In this document: piece after piece, positions 38,575 through 46,915 of the stretch
How positions within the stretch are numbered: the stretch's first letter is position 1
How the letters are laid out: each line of letters opens with the position of its first letter
Assembly: GCF_003971235.1 (NCBI RefSeq)
Contig: NZ_CP034661.1
Coordinates: forward strand, 2,232,001-2,296,000
Length of the DNA stretch: 64,000 nucleotides
Source: Chryseobacterium aureum
GTDB taxonomy: Bacteria; Bacteroidota; Bacteroidia; Flavobacteriales; Weeksellaceae
Reading direction: 5' to 3'
Notes under the pieces: generated by a model
The model's database searches: none
Told to the model about the DNA's origin: nothing
The model's input: only the letters and a program-made list of their open reading frames with translations
Translations under genes and position numbers: made by a program

Positions 38575-38875
38575 AACAAATTTGTATATTTTATTAACTT
38601 CCGGAAAAAAATTCCAGTACATTTTCTACATTTCAAAAATAATTAGATGTTTTTTTCTATTAGCTCATTTTTGTTTTCGCGACTAATAGAAATAAGGATA
38701 AGAATAAGATTTAAATGAACTATTCTCTTAACCCAATAAAAGGCTTTATCAATCATTAAACCCCAAAACCCTTTTTGCCGATACAATATAAATCATTTTT
38801 TTAATGGTTCCGTTCACAATAGAATTAATAAGAAAAAAATCTATAAAAATTTATAATTTTTACAATGATAAATTC

Positions 38876-38996
38876 CGCAACCTCTTTTCAAAAAACATTA
38901 AAAGGGTAACTATTTACATGTTTTTTGAAATGTGGCTGCATCCGCTTTGAACTGCAAAAATGCGTTTCCAACCAAAGGGAGGAATTGCATTTTTGC
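38876..38996. repeat. Noncoding module B2 (copy of 35792-35910)
   Basis: Begins CGCAACCTCTTTTCAAAAAAC and ends with the hairpin GCAAAAATGCGTTTCC / GGAATTGCATTTTTGC (38954-38969 with 38981-38996). Between the arms the sequence CAACCAAAGG is nearly as in B1. Directly follows the ThiF gene terminator. The rest of 38575-38875 holds nothing recognisable. Confidence 0.8.
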
Positions 38997-39018
38997 CGCC
39001 TGATAAAAAAATCAGGCG
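38997..39018 (-). terminator. Hairpin overlapping the ThiF stop codon
   Basis: CGCCTGAT and ATCAGGCG, separated by AAAAAA, form a perfect hairpin that includes the ThiF stop codon. Confidence 0.6.
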
Positions 39019-39812
39019 ACTTTAATAGGTTGTGAGTGGAAGTTCTTCAGATTCAGGAAAAACCCTCTGTTTTCGGTAAGTCCGTTTCTGAATAACCCCC
39101 ATAATAATGACGAGCCCATTTGTGCCAATGCTGAATTGATATATAAATCCTGCTTTTCAAGTGCTTGAGCTAAACTGCAACTAGGCATATCATCCTCATA
39201 TTCTGACTGCTTTAAAAGTTCCCCAAATTCTTCTGTAACATAAGGAAGATTGGAAACCGTTTCATATTTTTCAGAATTTGGTTGTTTGATATCTCCAACG
39301 GTTGACAACAATACCTGCCCTGTATCTTTACTATTACCAAAGTCTAACCAATATTTCGGCTCATTATTATAATTCCCATAATCACTTTTTTTATTCAGAA
39401 TTTCTCCAACGTCGAACCTTGTTCGTACATTGTCAACGCAGGTGATGGTAACTACGGACCTTTCTTCTAACCTCATAAAATTGTCCTTGCTAAACTTCAC
39501 GGTCTGGGCTTTCCAATTTGTTCCAGACCACCGATTAGCCCTATTAATAAGTGCCACAGATTTATACAACCCAGTCTCACATTCCGCGAAGCGCTGTCTG
39601 CCTAAATTGGCACCTGTGATCACATCATCATCCCATAAAGAAACCTGTAGACCAGCATGACCTAATTCAATCAAGCTGTGGTTCATTTCTATTAAAGAGG
39701 TTAAAACTTTTGAACCTGTCCCCCCCGCTCCAATAAGGTTTACCGAAACAGGATTAGTTGGGCTGATTAATGAATTGTCCGTAAAGTGGACTGTGTTTTT
39801 TTTATTCATCAT
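39012..39812 (-). CDS. PRTRC system ThiF-family protein
   Basis: 266 residues. An E1-like ThiF/MoeB nucleotide-binding fold is shown by VNLIGAGGTGSKVLTSLIEMNH (in pieces), LWDDDVITGANLGRQRF and ITCVDNVRTRFDVG. In E1-like enzymes this fold adenylates a protein C-terminus. The neighbouring PRTRC B, C and E genes identify it as the ThiF member of the PRTRC (ParB-Related, ThiF-Related Cassette) system. Its start overlaps the stop of protein B (ATGA). Last gene of the operon. Confidence 0.88.
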   Translation of the reverse strand: MMNKKNTVHFTDNSLISPTNPVSVNLIGAGGTGSKVLTSLIEMNHSLIELGHAGLQVSLWDDDVITGANLGRQRFAECETGLYKSVALINRANRWSGTNWKAQTVKFSKDNFMRLEERSVVTITCVDNVRTRFDVGEILNKKSDYGNYNNEPKYWLDFGNSKDTGQVLLSTVGDIKQPNSEKYETVSNLPYVTEEFGELLKQSEYEDDMPSCSLAQALEKQDLYINSALAQMGSSLLWGLFRNGLTENRGFFLNLKNFHSQPIKVA

Positions 39813-40531
39813 AATAAATGTCTAAGGGTTCTATTATTTTTTTTCAATACTTCAACTGGAAATACTTCGCCTGTTTCCATTAATTTCTTCCAAAGGCTTA
39901 CGCAGTTTCCTTTTATGGGATTATAGTTGTTCAATAAATGACTGAAATAAGAGTTGAAAAAATAGTTTTCCCAGGCTTCGATGAATTCTTCAACGGACAC
40001 TGAATTCTTAATGTTTATATCTACTGAACCCATACAGACCACACCGTTTTCGTAGATATTGAAAAACGGGGCATAATGCAATGCCGTTTTTTCAGATGGT
40101 CTTCTATTATCTTTTAAAGCAAATACAGAAAGATTTTCTTTATCTGCATACCAAAGCATTGCAGGAATGTGAGCTTTTGCATTGGGTATTCCAAGATTAC
40201 TAACAAAATGCATCTGCTGTTTCTTTGATCGGGTATACCAAAGTACAGAACCATTTTGGCTTGGGTTGATATGCAGAATATGAGTTGGCAAAACTCCATT
40301 TGGCTTGAGAAAAGCATTGCTCTTTTCTTCATCAATCTGTAAACCTTTTGCCAGTGCCTTGGCTTCGTTTACGGACAAAGGATGTGCATTAATTGGGTTT
40401 CCGGCTCTGTCCATATCAAAATGTTCAACATATACTGTTGAGTTTTTATCTAAGGATTCATAAAAAACCAAGGCTGATTTAGGCTCATACAAAGTTCCAA
40501 AACGTTTTGCCGTATCAATTATTTTGTTCAT
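39809..40531 (-). CDS. PRTRC system protein B
   Basis: 240 residues, soluble, with no known catalytic motif. Segments such as ALVFYESLDKNSTVYVEHFDMD, GVLPTHILHINPSQNGSVLWYTRS and PAMLWYADKENLSVFAL match the PRTRC protein B pattern. It lies between a PRTRC F-like gene and ThiF, as in other PRTRC cassettes. Translation is coupled to thiF by a 4-base overlap. Function unknown. Confidence 0.83.
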   Translation of the reverse strand: MNKIIDTAKRFGTLYEPKSALVFYESLDKNSTVYVEHFDMDRAGNPINAHPLSVNEAKALAKGLQIDEEKSNAFLKPNGVLPTHILHINPSQNGSVLWYTRSKKQQMHFVSNLGIPNAKAHIPAMLWYADKENLSVFALKDNRRPSEKTALHYAPFFNIYENGVVCMGSVDINIKNSVSVEEFIEAWENYFFNSYFSHLLNNYNPIKGNCVSLWKKLMETGEVFPVEVLKKNNRTLRHLL

Positions 40532-40541
40532 TTTAAATATT

Positions 40542-41696
40542 TTACTTGTTTAACAGAGTGCATAAGTTTTCCAGTAATGTAAAAAGTCGGTTTTCGAAAT
40601 CAAACTTTGCATTGGAAATTGCCATTTTGGTGATAGGCGTGTAAATGGTAGGTTCTTCGACACTTCCGTATTCATTGAATTCGGCGTTGATACTTTCTTC
40701 TATATTGTCATATAGACATCCTTTTGTAGCAGCTACAAATGAAATGTACATATCCATTCTAATAGCGTTATTCTCATCATCATGAAATTGACTATCATCA
40801 AAGATCGGTTGATTGATGAATGCACTTGTTTTCGGATATTCAACATAGAGGGCGAATGCATCGGAAGCCAATTTGTAACATTCGAGGTCGAAATCGCTAT
40901 GGCACTCAAAATTTACCAAACGCTGTTCAAACATTTCCATATTTTTAGTATTAATCAACTTTTGCTCCATTATGTCGCCAATGATCTTAGAGATTCTAAA
41001 TTCATGTTTAGACTCTTGCGTATCTTCCTCCGTCAGCTCATCTTGCTCTATCCATTCTTCGTGCATTTCATAAATCCAATGCAGATAACTGCTCTCATGC
41101 CTATAGTATGGAATACTTACAATATTGTAAAGATAACTACAGACCGAAAGTAGTAGTTGTCCATTTCTCTTATAAGACCTGTCTTTCAGCATTTGAAAAA
41201 TTCGTACAATAGGAATGTAGAAAAGGGAGGTTCCTGTAGAGTATCTTTCCTCTTTTGCAAAATAGATTTTCTTTTTATCTTCAATGAGTTTAAAACTTTT
41301 CCAATCTTCATCAATGTTTTTGAATTTATTTTCTATATCCCAAATTGCTAAAGCTATATTATAAGGAAAATTAAAATTAGCGGTATTCATGGGTTCAATT
41401 TGATGTATACGGGCTAAATTAGAAAGGGACTTATAAAAATCCCCTTCAATTTTTGCTGTTACATTACTACTCTTTAAGATGGAAGGTTCTGTGTGTTTTG
41501 GTAAAAACCTGCATCTTAAAAAACCATTGGAAGCATTTCTATTGGGACAGATTTCTGCTTGTCTTTCTGTATTTCGCTTACTGTCTTTGGTCTTTGAAGC
41601 CAATGGGCGAATTCGGCCAGTTGTCTGTGTAACCTTTGTTGTTCTTTTTCGTCTGGAATCTTGATTTTTCCTGATATGATTTTGTGTAGCATTCAT
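40542..41696 (-). CDS. PRTRC-associated protein, candidate protein F
   Basis: 384 residues. The first ~70 residues are strongly basic and low-complexity (KNQDSRRKRTTKVTQTTG ...), probably disordered or nucleic-acid binding. The rest is helical and acidic (WIEQDELTEEDTQESKHEF). Its place between C and B and its size suggest PRTRC protein F, but no diagnostic motif was recognised. An ATG further in could be the true start, because the basic part is unusual. Confidence 0.6.
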   Translation of the reverse strand: MNATQNHIRKNQDSRRKRTTKVTQTTGRIRPLASKTKDSKRNTERQAEICPNRNASNGFLRCRFLPKHTEPSILKSSNVTAKIEGDFYKSLSNLARIHQIEPMNTANFNFPYNIALAIWDIENKFKNIDEDWKSFKLIEDKKKIYFAKEERYSTGTSLFYIPIVRIFQMLKDRSYKRNGQLLLSVCSYLYNIVSIPYYRHESSYLHWIYEMHEEWIEQDELTEEDTQESKHEFRISKIIGDIMEQKLINTKNMEMFEQRLVNFECHSDFDLECYKLASDAFALYVEYPKTSAFINQPIFDDSQFHDDENNAIRMDMYISFVAATKGCLYDNIEESINAEFNEYGSVEEPTIYTPITKMAISNAKFDFENRLFTLLENLCTLLNK

Positions 41697-41764
41697 TCTA
41701 TTTTTTGTTAATAATTTTGATTATTATTTCTATAACTCACTGTAAATTTTCAAAAGGCATTCTC

Positions 41765-41983
41765 CTATCCTTTTGTACCCATTACACTTTCAAATTTATA
41801 TTCAATGGTATCGTTTTTTATTTGTGGCGCTGAAACTTTTGCAGTAGTTAAAATTGGATACGTATTGGCATAAAAATTCATTACGCTTTCTACACTCCAA
41901 TTGGGTTCAGGGTCTGTTAAACGGATTTCCTCTCCGTTATTTCTAAGTATAAATACTCGTTCTAGCTTCGTTGCTAATAACAT
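41765..41983 (-). CDS. PRTRC system protein C
   Basis: 72 residues. The pattern LERVFILRNNGEEIRLTDPEP then VMNFYANTYPILTTAKVSAP and ending YKFESVMGTKG follows the small PRTRC protein C: an RxF start, a DPxP motif, YPxLTTA and a C-terminal GTKG. The conserved C-terminal Gly near the end next to a ThiF enzyme invites comparison with small ubiquitin-like partners, but here GTKG ends with Lys-Gly. Function unknown. Confidence 0.85.
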   Translation of the reverse strand: MLLATKLERVFILRNNGEEIRLTDPEPNWSVESVMNFYANTYPILTTAKVSAPQIKNDTIEYKFESVMGTKG

Positions 41984-41994
41984 AATTTCCGATT

Positions 41995-42534
41995 TTAAGA
42001 TTTAATATTATCTTGCTGTTCAGCAAACAGGCTTGGAGCCAAGTACACTTCATATTCACTTTGTTTTTTGTAAATAGCTCCTGCGAAATCAGGATAATCT
42101 GATACTTTTGGAAGTGCTGACCAAGCTTCCTTATATTTACCCTCTTTTTCAAGTAATTCTGCTCTTTCAAAGGCTTCTTTATATTTCTTCTCTTTCATTT
42201 CTTTTTCTTTTTTCTCTTTGTCGATTCTTTCTTTTTCCATGGCGGATTGCTTTTTTGCTTCTTCGACCTGTTTTATAAAAGCTTCCATATCTATCATTAA
42301 GCCTGAAACCATTTGTAATGGTTTCGTAAGCGCTTCAAAGAATCCATTATCCAGTTCCTCTGCTGTTCCACGCAGGTTTAATGGTGGAATTAGCTTTCTT
42401 GCTTCATCACCGCACTGCTCATTATTGAGCAGTATGGAAAGAACAAAGCTATTTTCGCTTGTTGGGCGAAGGGTCATATTTAAATCACCCGCAAGGTTTA
42501 GTTTGCTTAGATGTCTGAAAAAATTAGTTTGCAT
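41995..42534 (-). CDS. PRTRC system protein E
   Basis: 179 residues. N-terminal FFRHLSKLNLAGDLNMTLRP resembles PRTRC protein E, and PPLNLRGTAEELDNGFFEAL is its central part. A lysine/glutamate-rich coiled coil (about residues 85-135) follows, then a TPR-like helical end (EGKYKEAWSALPKV). 11 bases upstream of protein C. Function unknown. Confidence 0.82.
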   Translation of the reverse strand: MQTNFFRHLSKLNLAGDLNMTLRPTSENSFVLSILLNNEQCGDEARKLIPPLNLRGTAEELDNGFFEALTKPLQMVSGLMIDMEAFIKQVEEAKKQSAMEKERIDKEKKEKEMKEKKYKEAFERAELLEKEGKYKEAWSALPKVSDYPDFAGAIYKKQSEYEVYLAPSLFAEQQDNIKS

Positions 42535-42561
42535 CTTGTTAATTTTGAAATTTGTGTTTTA

Positions 42562-42777
42562 TTATTGAGTTGCGGAAGCCTGAACTATCTTTTTATAACC
42601 AATTTTTGTTACTGCAATTATTGCAGATTCAGGGCAGTTCTCTAATGTTTTTACCTGCTCTATTGCTCCCTCCTTTCCGCTTAATGATACAACTCTAAAT
42701 TTTGTTTTTCCTTTATCGTGCTGTACCGTTGCAACATATATTTCAATTTTCATTACTTGTGTATTTACAGTTTTCAT
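42562..42777 (-). CDS. Small hypothetical protein of the ssb-PRTRC operon
   Basis: 71 residues, beginning MKTVNTQVMKIEIYVATVQH, with a beta-alpha-beta look. The start overlaps the stop of the upstream gene (ATGA), which supports ATG 42777 and translational coupling. No family recognised. Confidence 0.65.
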   Translation of the reverse strand: MKTVNTQVMKIEIYVATVQHDKGKTKFRVVSLSGKEGAIEQVKTLENCPESAIIAVTKIGYKKIVQASATQ

Positions 42778-42983
42778 TTGGCTTCATAAATGTATGTCCC
42801 ACTTGTTTTGAGTGGGTCTGCTCCCTGTGTCAGTCTGACTTCTGACCTGAATAACTTTGAAAGTTTTCTTGCATGGTTAATTGCTGTTAACCTGTCACAG
42901 TGAGTTTTGTAATAAACTTTTACATTTTCCCACTCTGTTTTGTCTTCGCGCTCTTTCACCTGAAAATTAAACTGAACGTCCAT
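42774..42983 (-). CDS. Small hypothetical protein of the ssb-PRTRC operon
   Basis: 69 residues, beginning MDVQFNFQVKEREDKTEWEN, with KTHCDRLTAINHARKLSKLF and ending SGTYIYEAK. Its size and fold look resemble the following gene, so the two may be related small proteins. It lies 13 bases after ssb. Function unknown. Confidence 0.65.
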   Translation of the reverse strand: MDVQFNFQVKEREDKTEWENVKVYYKTHCDRLTAINHARKLSKLFRSEVRLTQGADPLKTSGTYIYEAK

Positions 42984-42996
42984 TTTATTTTACGAT

Positions 42997-43383
42997 TTAG
43001 AATGGCAATTCACTATCCTCCTCACTTTGAGAAACCTCGTTATGGGAAACAGGTGCATTTTCTGCCATTTTTTGCCCTCCATTGTGCAATTTAATTTTTG
43101 AAGTATGGAAATTCAATCCTGATTTTATTTCCCCGTCTTTTCCTATCCATGCCCTTGAACTTACTCTGCCGGATAATTCTACTAAAGCACCTACAGTAAG
43201 AATTTTAGCGACATTTGAACTTATCCAGTAGGAACAGTTGAAATAAGTAGTTTGTTCTTTACGTTCTCCTCCTTTAGTCTTATAAGATTCATTGGTCGCT
43301 ATTGAAAAATTAACAACCTTTCTGTCATTGGCTAATGTGTTGATTTCTGCGTTTTTGGTAACTCTACCGATAATTGTGTTCAT
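42997..43383 (-). CDS. ssb: Single-stranded DNA-binding protein
   Basis: 128 residues with an OB fold: MNTIIGRVTKNAEINTLANDRKVVNFSIATN and TTYFNCSYWISSNVAKILTVGALVELSGRVSSRAW (in pieces). The C-terminus ends with the acidic tip EEDSELPF, the usual partner-binding tail of SSB (DDDxPF). A second, element-borne SSB is common on plasmids and ICEs. First gene of the PRTRC operon. Confidence 0.92.
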   Translation of the reverse strand: MNTIIGRVTKNAEINTLANDRKVVNFSIATNESYKTKGGERKEQTTYFNCSYWISSNVAKILTVGALVELSGRVSSRAWIGKDGEIKSGLNFHTSKIKLHNGGQKMAENAPVSHNEVSQSEEDSELPF

Positions 43384-43616
43384 AACTTTTCGTTTTTGTT
43401 TGTAATTTATTACTGTTTGATTAAAATTTCCCTAATTGATTGGGTATCGAGGACACTCGACTTTTTTCTTTTTTTGCTTTAATAAGCAATATTGATCTTT
43501 ATTTATTTTGATTTTTCCGTTGATGTCAAAGAACGTCTGCGTTAAATTGATTCGTATAACTGAGGTTCCGGCTTTTTCTTTGCCGATGATAATAGGGAAG
43601 TATCAGGCACACAAAA

Positions 43617-43656
43617 CCCGATTCAGTTCAGTTTTTATAAACAGAACTGAATCGGG
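43617..43656. repeat. Inverted repeat in module A2
   Basis: CCCGATTCAGTTC and GAACTGAATCGGG pair perfectly across a 14-base centre that itself can pair (TTT/AAA). Followed by GCTTGAAATTTTTTT, so it can also act as a rightward terminator. Confidence 0.65.
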
Positions 43657-43662
43657 CTTGAA

Positions 43663-43811
43663 ATTTTTTTGTCCGCAGGATTCAGGAGTGTCTGGAAAAA
43701 TTATTGGAGCAGAGTGGAAAGAATTTTTGTAGAAACCCTAAAAAATTTTTTTGAGTGAATGATGCTGCCCTACATTTGCATTAGTAAAACGCCAAACCAC
43801 TGTTTGACTCA
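43663..43811 (+). repeat. Noncoding module A2 (copy of 37263-37403)
   Basis: Contains the same ordered elements as A1: TTTTTGTCCGCAGGATT, AGGAGTGTCTG, ATTATTGGAGC, GTGGAAAGAATTTTT, a rightward promoter and AAAACGCC. It lies 280 bases upstream of the leftward ssb-PRTRC operon. Confidence 0.75.
43750..43778 (+). promoter_or_regulatory. Rightward Bacteroidota promoter in module A2
   Basis: TTTG at 43750-43753, 17 bases, then TACATTTG at 43771-43778. Predicted start near 43783. The first supported rightward gene is over 850 bases away. Confidence 0.65.
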
Positions 43812-44190
43812 ATTAGGCAGATATTTTTGAACTTGGGAAAATTGAAACCAATATGAATTTATGGCTTATAATGAATACTGGGCTACTAAATAAAAAAGAA
43901 AGGTGTTATATTATGATTAAAATTTTCTATATAATGAAACCGTCCAGACCTCTTAGTTTTTATATGTGTTTTAATATCAATAATTATGAATGCAATAAAT
44001 TACATTATATCCAACCTGAAAGTTTTATTTTAATTCGATCTGAAACAGTTCGTTAGCTATAAATCCAAGCATATGCATCTTCTATCGGATATATCCCTGT
44101 GAAAGGATCTTTCTGTAATATAAGTTGAGGGTACTGTCTTAGGCAAGGAAGAAAATTTATAGTTCGGAATTAGTTACTTGCAGTAAAAAT
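43812..44190. other. Noncoding stretch right of module A2
   Basis: No supported gene. A 67-codon ORF at 43856-44056 is AT-driven and has no conserved look. It may hold the body of a noncoding RNA from the A2 promoter. Confidence 0.35.
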
Positions 44191-44388
44191 CTAAATCACA
44201 GACACGAAGATTCCATACAGCGAAATCCAATGCTGCACATAATGCCGATCAAAATTTGATGGTTTAAAAGTATTCAGATTGAAGAATGACTTCAGCTCTC
44301 TCATTTACTAAAAAGTAGTGAAGTTCTTTACTCTTTTGATTTCCGGAAAACTAAGATAATCGTAACTAAATACTTTTTTTGTTGCCAT
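44191..44388 (-). pseudogene. Possible frameshifted gene remnant
   Basis: An ATG at 44388 opens MATKKVFSYDYLSFPEIKRV + KNFTTF, then stop. A shifted frame continues as FLVNERAEVILQSEYF, then another as FKPSNFDRHYVQHWISLYG. Together they read as one protein segment broken by small indels. The family was not recognised. It may mark decayed element DNA at the right side of the accessory block. Confidence 0.3.
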
Positions 44389-44641
44389 TTTGATAATTTT
44401 AAATTAATTTCGCAGGGTTTTAAAATTTCCGCTGAAATCTGCCGATGCTTTAGTTTAACCATAGGCTAAAGCTGGTTACGTGGAAGTAATTGAACATTTT
44501 TAATTCTGTCTACATTATGTGGTACATTAGGGCTTAATTTTTCAAAGCCCTACCTTGATTAAAGCGTAAATCGTCGATGGAAAATTTTAAACACAAATAC
44601 CCTAAAAATAATGGACTATTAACCATGTTAAATATTTTACA
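44389..44641. other. Intergenic region with short inverted repeats
   Basis: Two small hairpins (GCTTTAG/CTAAAGC near 44450-44475, AGGGCTT/AAGCCCT at 44529-44551) and no gene. They may be ordinary terminators or parts of a structured leader. Confidence 0.35.
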
Positions 44642-45508
44642 ATGAAAAAAAAATTATTCGTTTCGTTAGTGTTTTTACCTATTTTTGGTTTTACACAAGT
44701 TGTACTAAATCAAGTTGATGATTTTGAAGATTTCACTCCAAGAAATTGGACTAAGGCATCCACCACACTACCCAATCAAAATATTACAACTGGAGGACCT
44801 TTGGGATTAAATGACAATTTTTTAAGAGTTCAATCCCCTGCTGGAGGACAACTTCTTACATTTAATAAAGCACAATGGCTGGGAGATTATTACAAATTTG
44901 ACAGTTCAGATAGAATTAAATTTATTTCTATGGATGTCAGAAATTCAGGTACAAATATCATTTATTTACGATTGGCTTTTACAAATGATAACTGGACTGG
45001 TACCGATCCTGTATTTTGTTCAACTAACGCTATTGCCGTGATACCAGGTGAAGGTTGGAAGAAAATTAACTTTCCTATTACAGAAAATGCAATGACTAAT
45101 GCGACTACTGGGCAAGGTTATTTAAGTGTTTTTGATCATGTTACTGAAGTAAGAATTTTGCATAATGATTCACCTGCCTGGGATTCAGACCCAATTGAAG
45201 CCACATTAGATATTGATAATATTAAGGCAAGTAGTACAGCTTTTTTGGGAGTTGCTGATTTGGAAGAGAAAAAGAAAATAAAATTGTACCCTAATCCTTC
45301 AAATGAAAGTATTATATTTAGCAGCAACGGGAATTTAAATGAAAATTTTAAATATAATGTTTTTGACTCCACCGGTAAACAAGTACTTAATGGAAATTCA
45401 GAATTTAATAAACATATAAACATAAAGCATTTGGTAAAAGGTAATTATTTTATACAAATAGAAACAAAAAACGGAGAAATAATTAAAGAAAAATTGATTA
45501 AGAATTAA
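44642..45508 (+). CDS. T9SS-sorted secreted protein
   Basis: 288 residues: signal peptide (1-19, ending FGFTQ), a beta-sandwich region like carbohydrate-binding modules (QVDDFEDFTPRNWTKAS ... ISMDVRNSGTNIIYLRLAF), and a T9SS type A sorting domain at about 218-288 (KLYPNPSNESIIFSS ... VKGNYFIQIETKNGE). The binding target is unknown. It has its own terminator at 45541-45573. Confidence 0.85.
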   Translation: MKKKLFVSLVFLPIFGFTQVVLNQVDDFEDFTPRNWTKASTTLPNQNITTGGPLGLNDNFLRVQSPAGGQLLTFNKAQWLGDYYKFDSSDRIKFISMDVRNSGTNIIYLRLAFTNDNWTGTDPVFCSTNAIAVIPGEGWKKINFPITENAMTNATTGQGYLSVFDHVTEVRILHNDSPAWDSDPIEATLDIDNIKASSTAFLGVADLEEKKKIKLYPNPSNESIIFSSNGNLNENFKYNVFDSTGKQVLNGNSEFNKHINIKHLVKGNYFIQIETKNGEIIKEKLIKN

Positions 45509-45540
45509 ATCTCCTACCAAAAAGCGTTTTGCAAGCACTA

Positions 45541-45573
45541 AAATCCCTCCAGATTAATCAGGAGGGATTTTTC
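45541..45573. terminator. Bidirectional terminator
   Basis: Perfect arms AAATCCCTCC / GGAGGGATTT with a ten-base loop and TTT after, between convergent genes. Confidence 0.85.
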
Positions 45574-45622
45574 TAAAAGTAAATACACCCTGGGTGAATC
45601 TACATTAATTACTTTTCAGCTT

Positions 45623-46222
45623 TTAAAAATAATAATTTATGCCTAACTGGAAATTAGTATTTTTCGAAGAATCGCCAAACTCGTTTTTTAAAACTTTAGT
45701 TAACCCGGCAGTATAACGGACATTCACTCCTAAGTTTGGAGTAAATTTGTACCCTAAACCAATGCCTGCTCCAAAATTAAAGTTTTTTAAATTATCCTTA
45801 TTACTGGCTTTATAAGTGCTACCATTGATATCTCCTTTCGCCTGAGCACTTACGAGAAGACCAAATTCCGGTCCCGCTTCAAAATATAATTCAGGGGTAG
45901 CATTATATTGAAGCATTATAGGAACGTTGATATATCCCAGGTTTTGTTGCATATTCTTTATGGTGTAAGTTGCCATCTCATAATCGTCTTTTGCTTTTGC
46001 CCCCTGCTGGCTGTAAACAACTTCTGGCTGAATACTGAATGACTCAGATAAAGGGACATTAACAAAAGCTCCGGCATAAAATGCGATTTTAGATTTGGAA
46101 TCTCCCCCCGTAAAACTTGAAAGATTCCCTCCTGCTTTAAGTCCAAATCTTGGCCCGTCTGAAGATTGTGCAAATGTCATAGTTCCTAAAACTATGCAAA
46201 TACTTAATAATTGTTTTTTCAT
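45623..46222 (-). CDS. Outer-membrane beta-barrel (PorT-like) protein
   Basis: 199 residues with a signal peptide (1-18, ending MTFAQS). The start GPRFGLKAGGNLSSFTGG and repeats of alternating hydrophobic strands (FSIQPEVVYSQQGAK, LYFEAGPEFGLLVSAQAKG, NLGVNVRYTAGLTKV) end in LGINYYF with a terminal aromatic. This is the form of the outer membrane protein beta-barrel (OMP_b-brl_2) family. Substrate unknown. Confidence 0.87.
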   Translation of the reverse strand: MKKQLLSICIVLGTMTFAQSSDGPRFGLKAGGNLSSFTGGDSKSKIAFYAGAFVNVPLSESFSIQPEVVYSQQGAKAKDDYEMATYTIKNMQQNLGYINVPIMLQYNATPELYFEAGPEFGLLVSAQAKGDINGSTYKASNKDNLKNFNFGAGIGLGYKFTPNLGVNVRYTAGLTKVLKNEFGDSSKNTNFQLGINYYF

Positions 46223-46258
46223 GTGTTATGTTTAAAAATATTTATTTTTTTAGTTTCT

Positions 46259-46801
46259 CTATTTATTTTCATTTTTTTTTGATGCATCATTTATCATCTC
46301 CTCAATCATAGTATCATATATCTTTTGTTGCTCCAAATTTGCACCATGCTCGGTATCTGAATCGTACTTAGCTTGAAAAGTGCTATACTCATTAAAATTT
46401 TCATCATATAATTTTTGAAAATTATTGTTAAAATCATTTGTGCCTTTAATTTTGGTATTTATTATATTTTGAAGTCTATTAGCAAATATATAAGCAATGT
46501 CAAAGTGTTTTTGTTCATGATTGAGGATATAACCAGCGGTTATATATTTTTTATTAAACCAAGATTTTTCCGGATAAAATGTAGCGGATACTTTTATTTT
46601 AATTCTACCCGTCCATATCGAAGTAGAAACAATTTTATAATCTATTTCAATATATGATTCCGCCCCCTTACTGTCGTCCTCCTCAGGCATATTATTCGTA
46701 AAATCTTTGAAATCCAACTTTCGATCTGGTGACCATGTGATTGCCTGACTCAATAAAGCTTGTGAACTTAACAAAAAAACAATGAGTAATTTATTCATCA
46801 T
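46259..46801 (-). CDS. DUF922 family secreted protein (putative zinc protease fold)
   Basis: About 180 residues with a signal peptide (MNKLLIVFLLSSQALLSQA). The region ITWSPDRKLDFKDFTNNMPE is the DUF922 start, and ILNHEQKHFDIAYIFANRL carries the HExxH-like motif HEQKHFD of that family, which is predicted to be a metalloprotease. The start is MMNKLL (46801) or the next ATG three bases further. Function is not established. Confidence 0.78.
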   Translation of the reverse strand: MMNKLLIVFLLSSQALLSQAITWSPDRKLDFKDFTNNMPEEDDSKGAESYIEIDYKIVSTSIWTGRIKIKVSATFYPEKSWFNKKYITAGYILNHEQKHFDIAYIFANRLQNIINTKIKGTNDFNNNFQKLYDENFNEYSTFQAKYDSDTEHGANLEQQKIYDTMIEEMINDASKKNENK

Positions 46802-46856
46802 AATATTTCTCAAATTGAAATTAGTAATTTTTTTAGATAGATATTTTGTGTTTTAG

Positions 46857-46890
46857 AAAGAGCACCCGATTTCTCGGGTGGCTCTTTTTT
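46857..46890. terminator. Hairpin terminator
   Basis: AGAGCACCCGA and TCGGGTGGCTCT pair with one bulge, followed by a T run on the plus strand. Lies just past the leftward DUF4304 gene. Confidence 0.65.
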
Positions 46891-46915
46891 AGATTTATAA
46901 GAACTTTACGAATAA

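Noticed and set aside
43856..44056. 67-codon plus-strand ORF
   Set aside because: AT-driven composition, no motif, no neighbour with coupled spacing.
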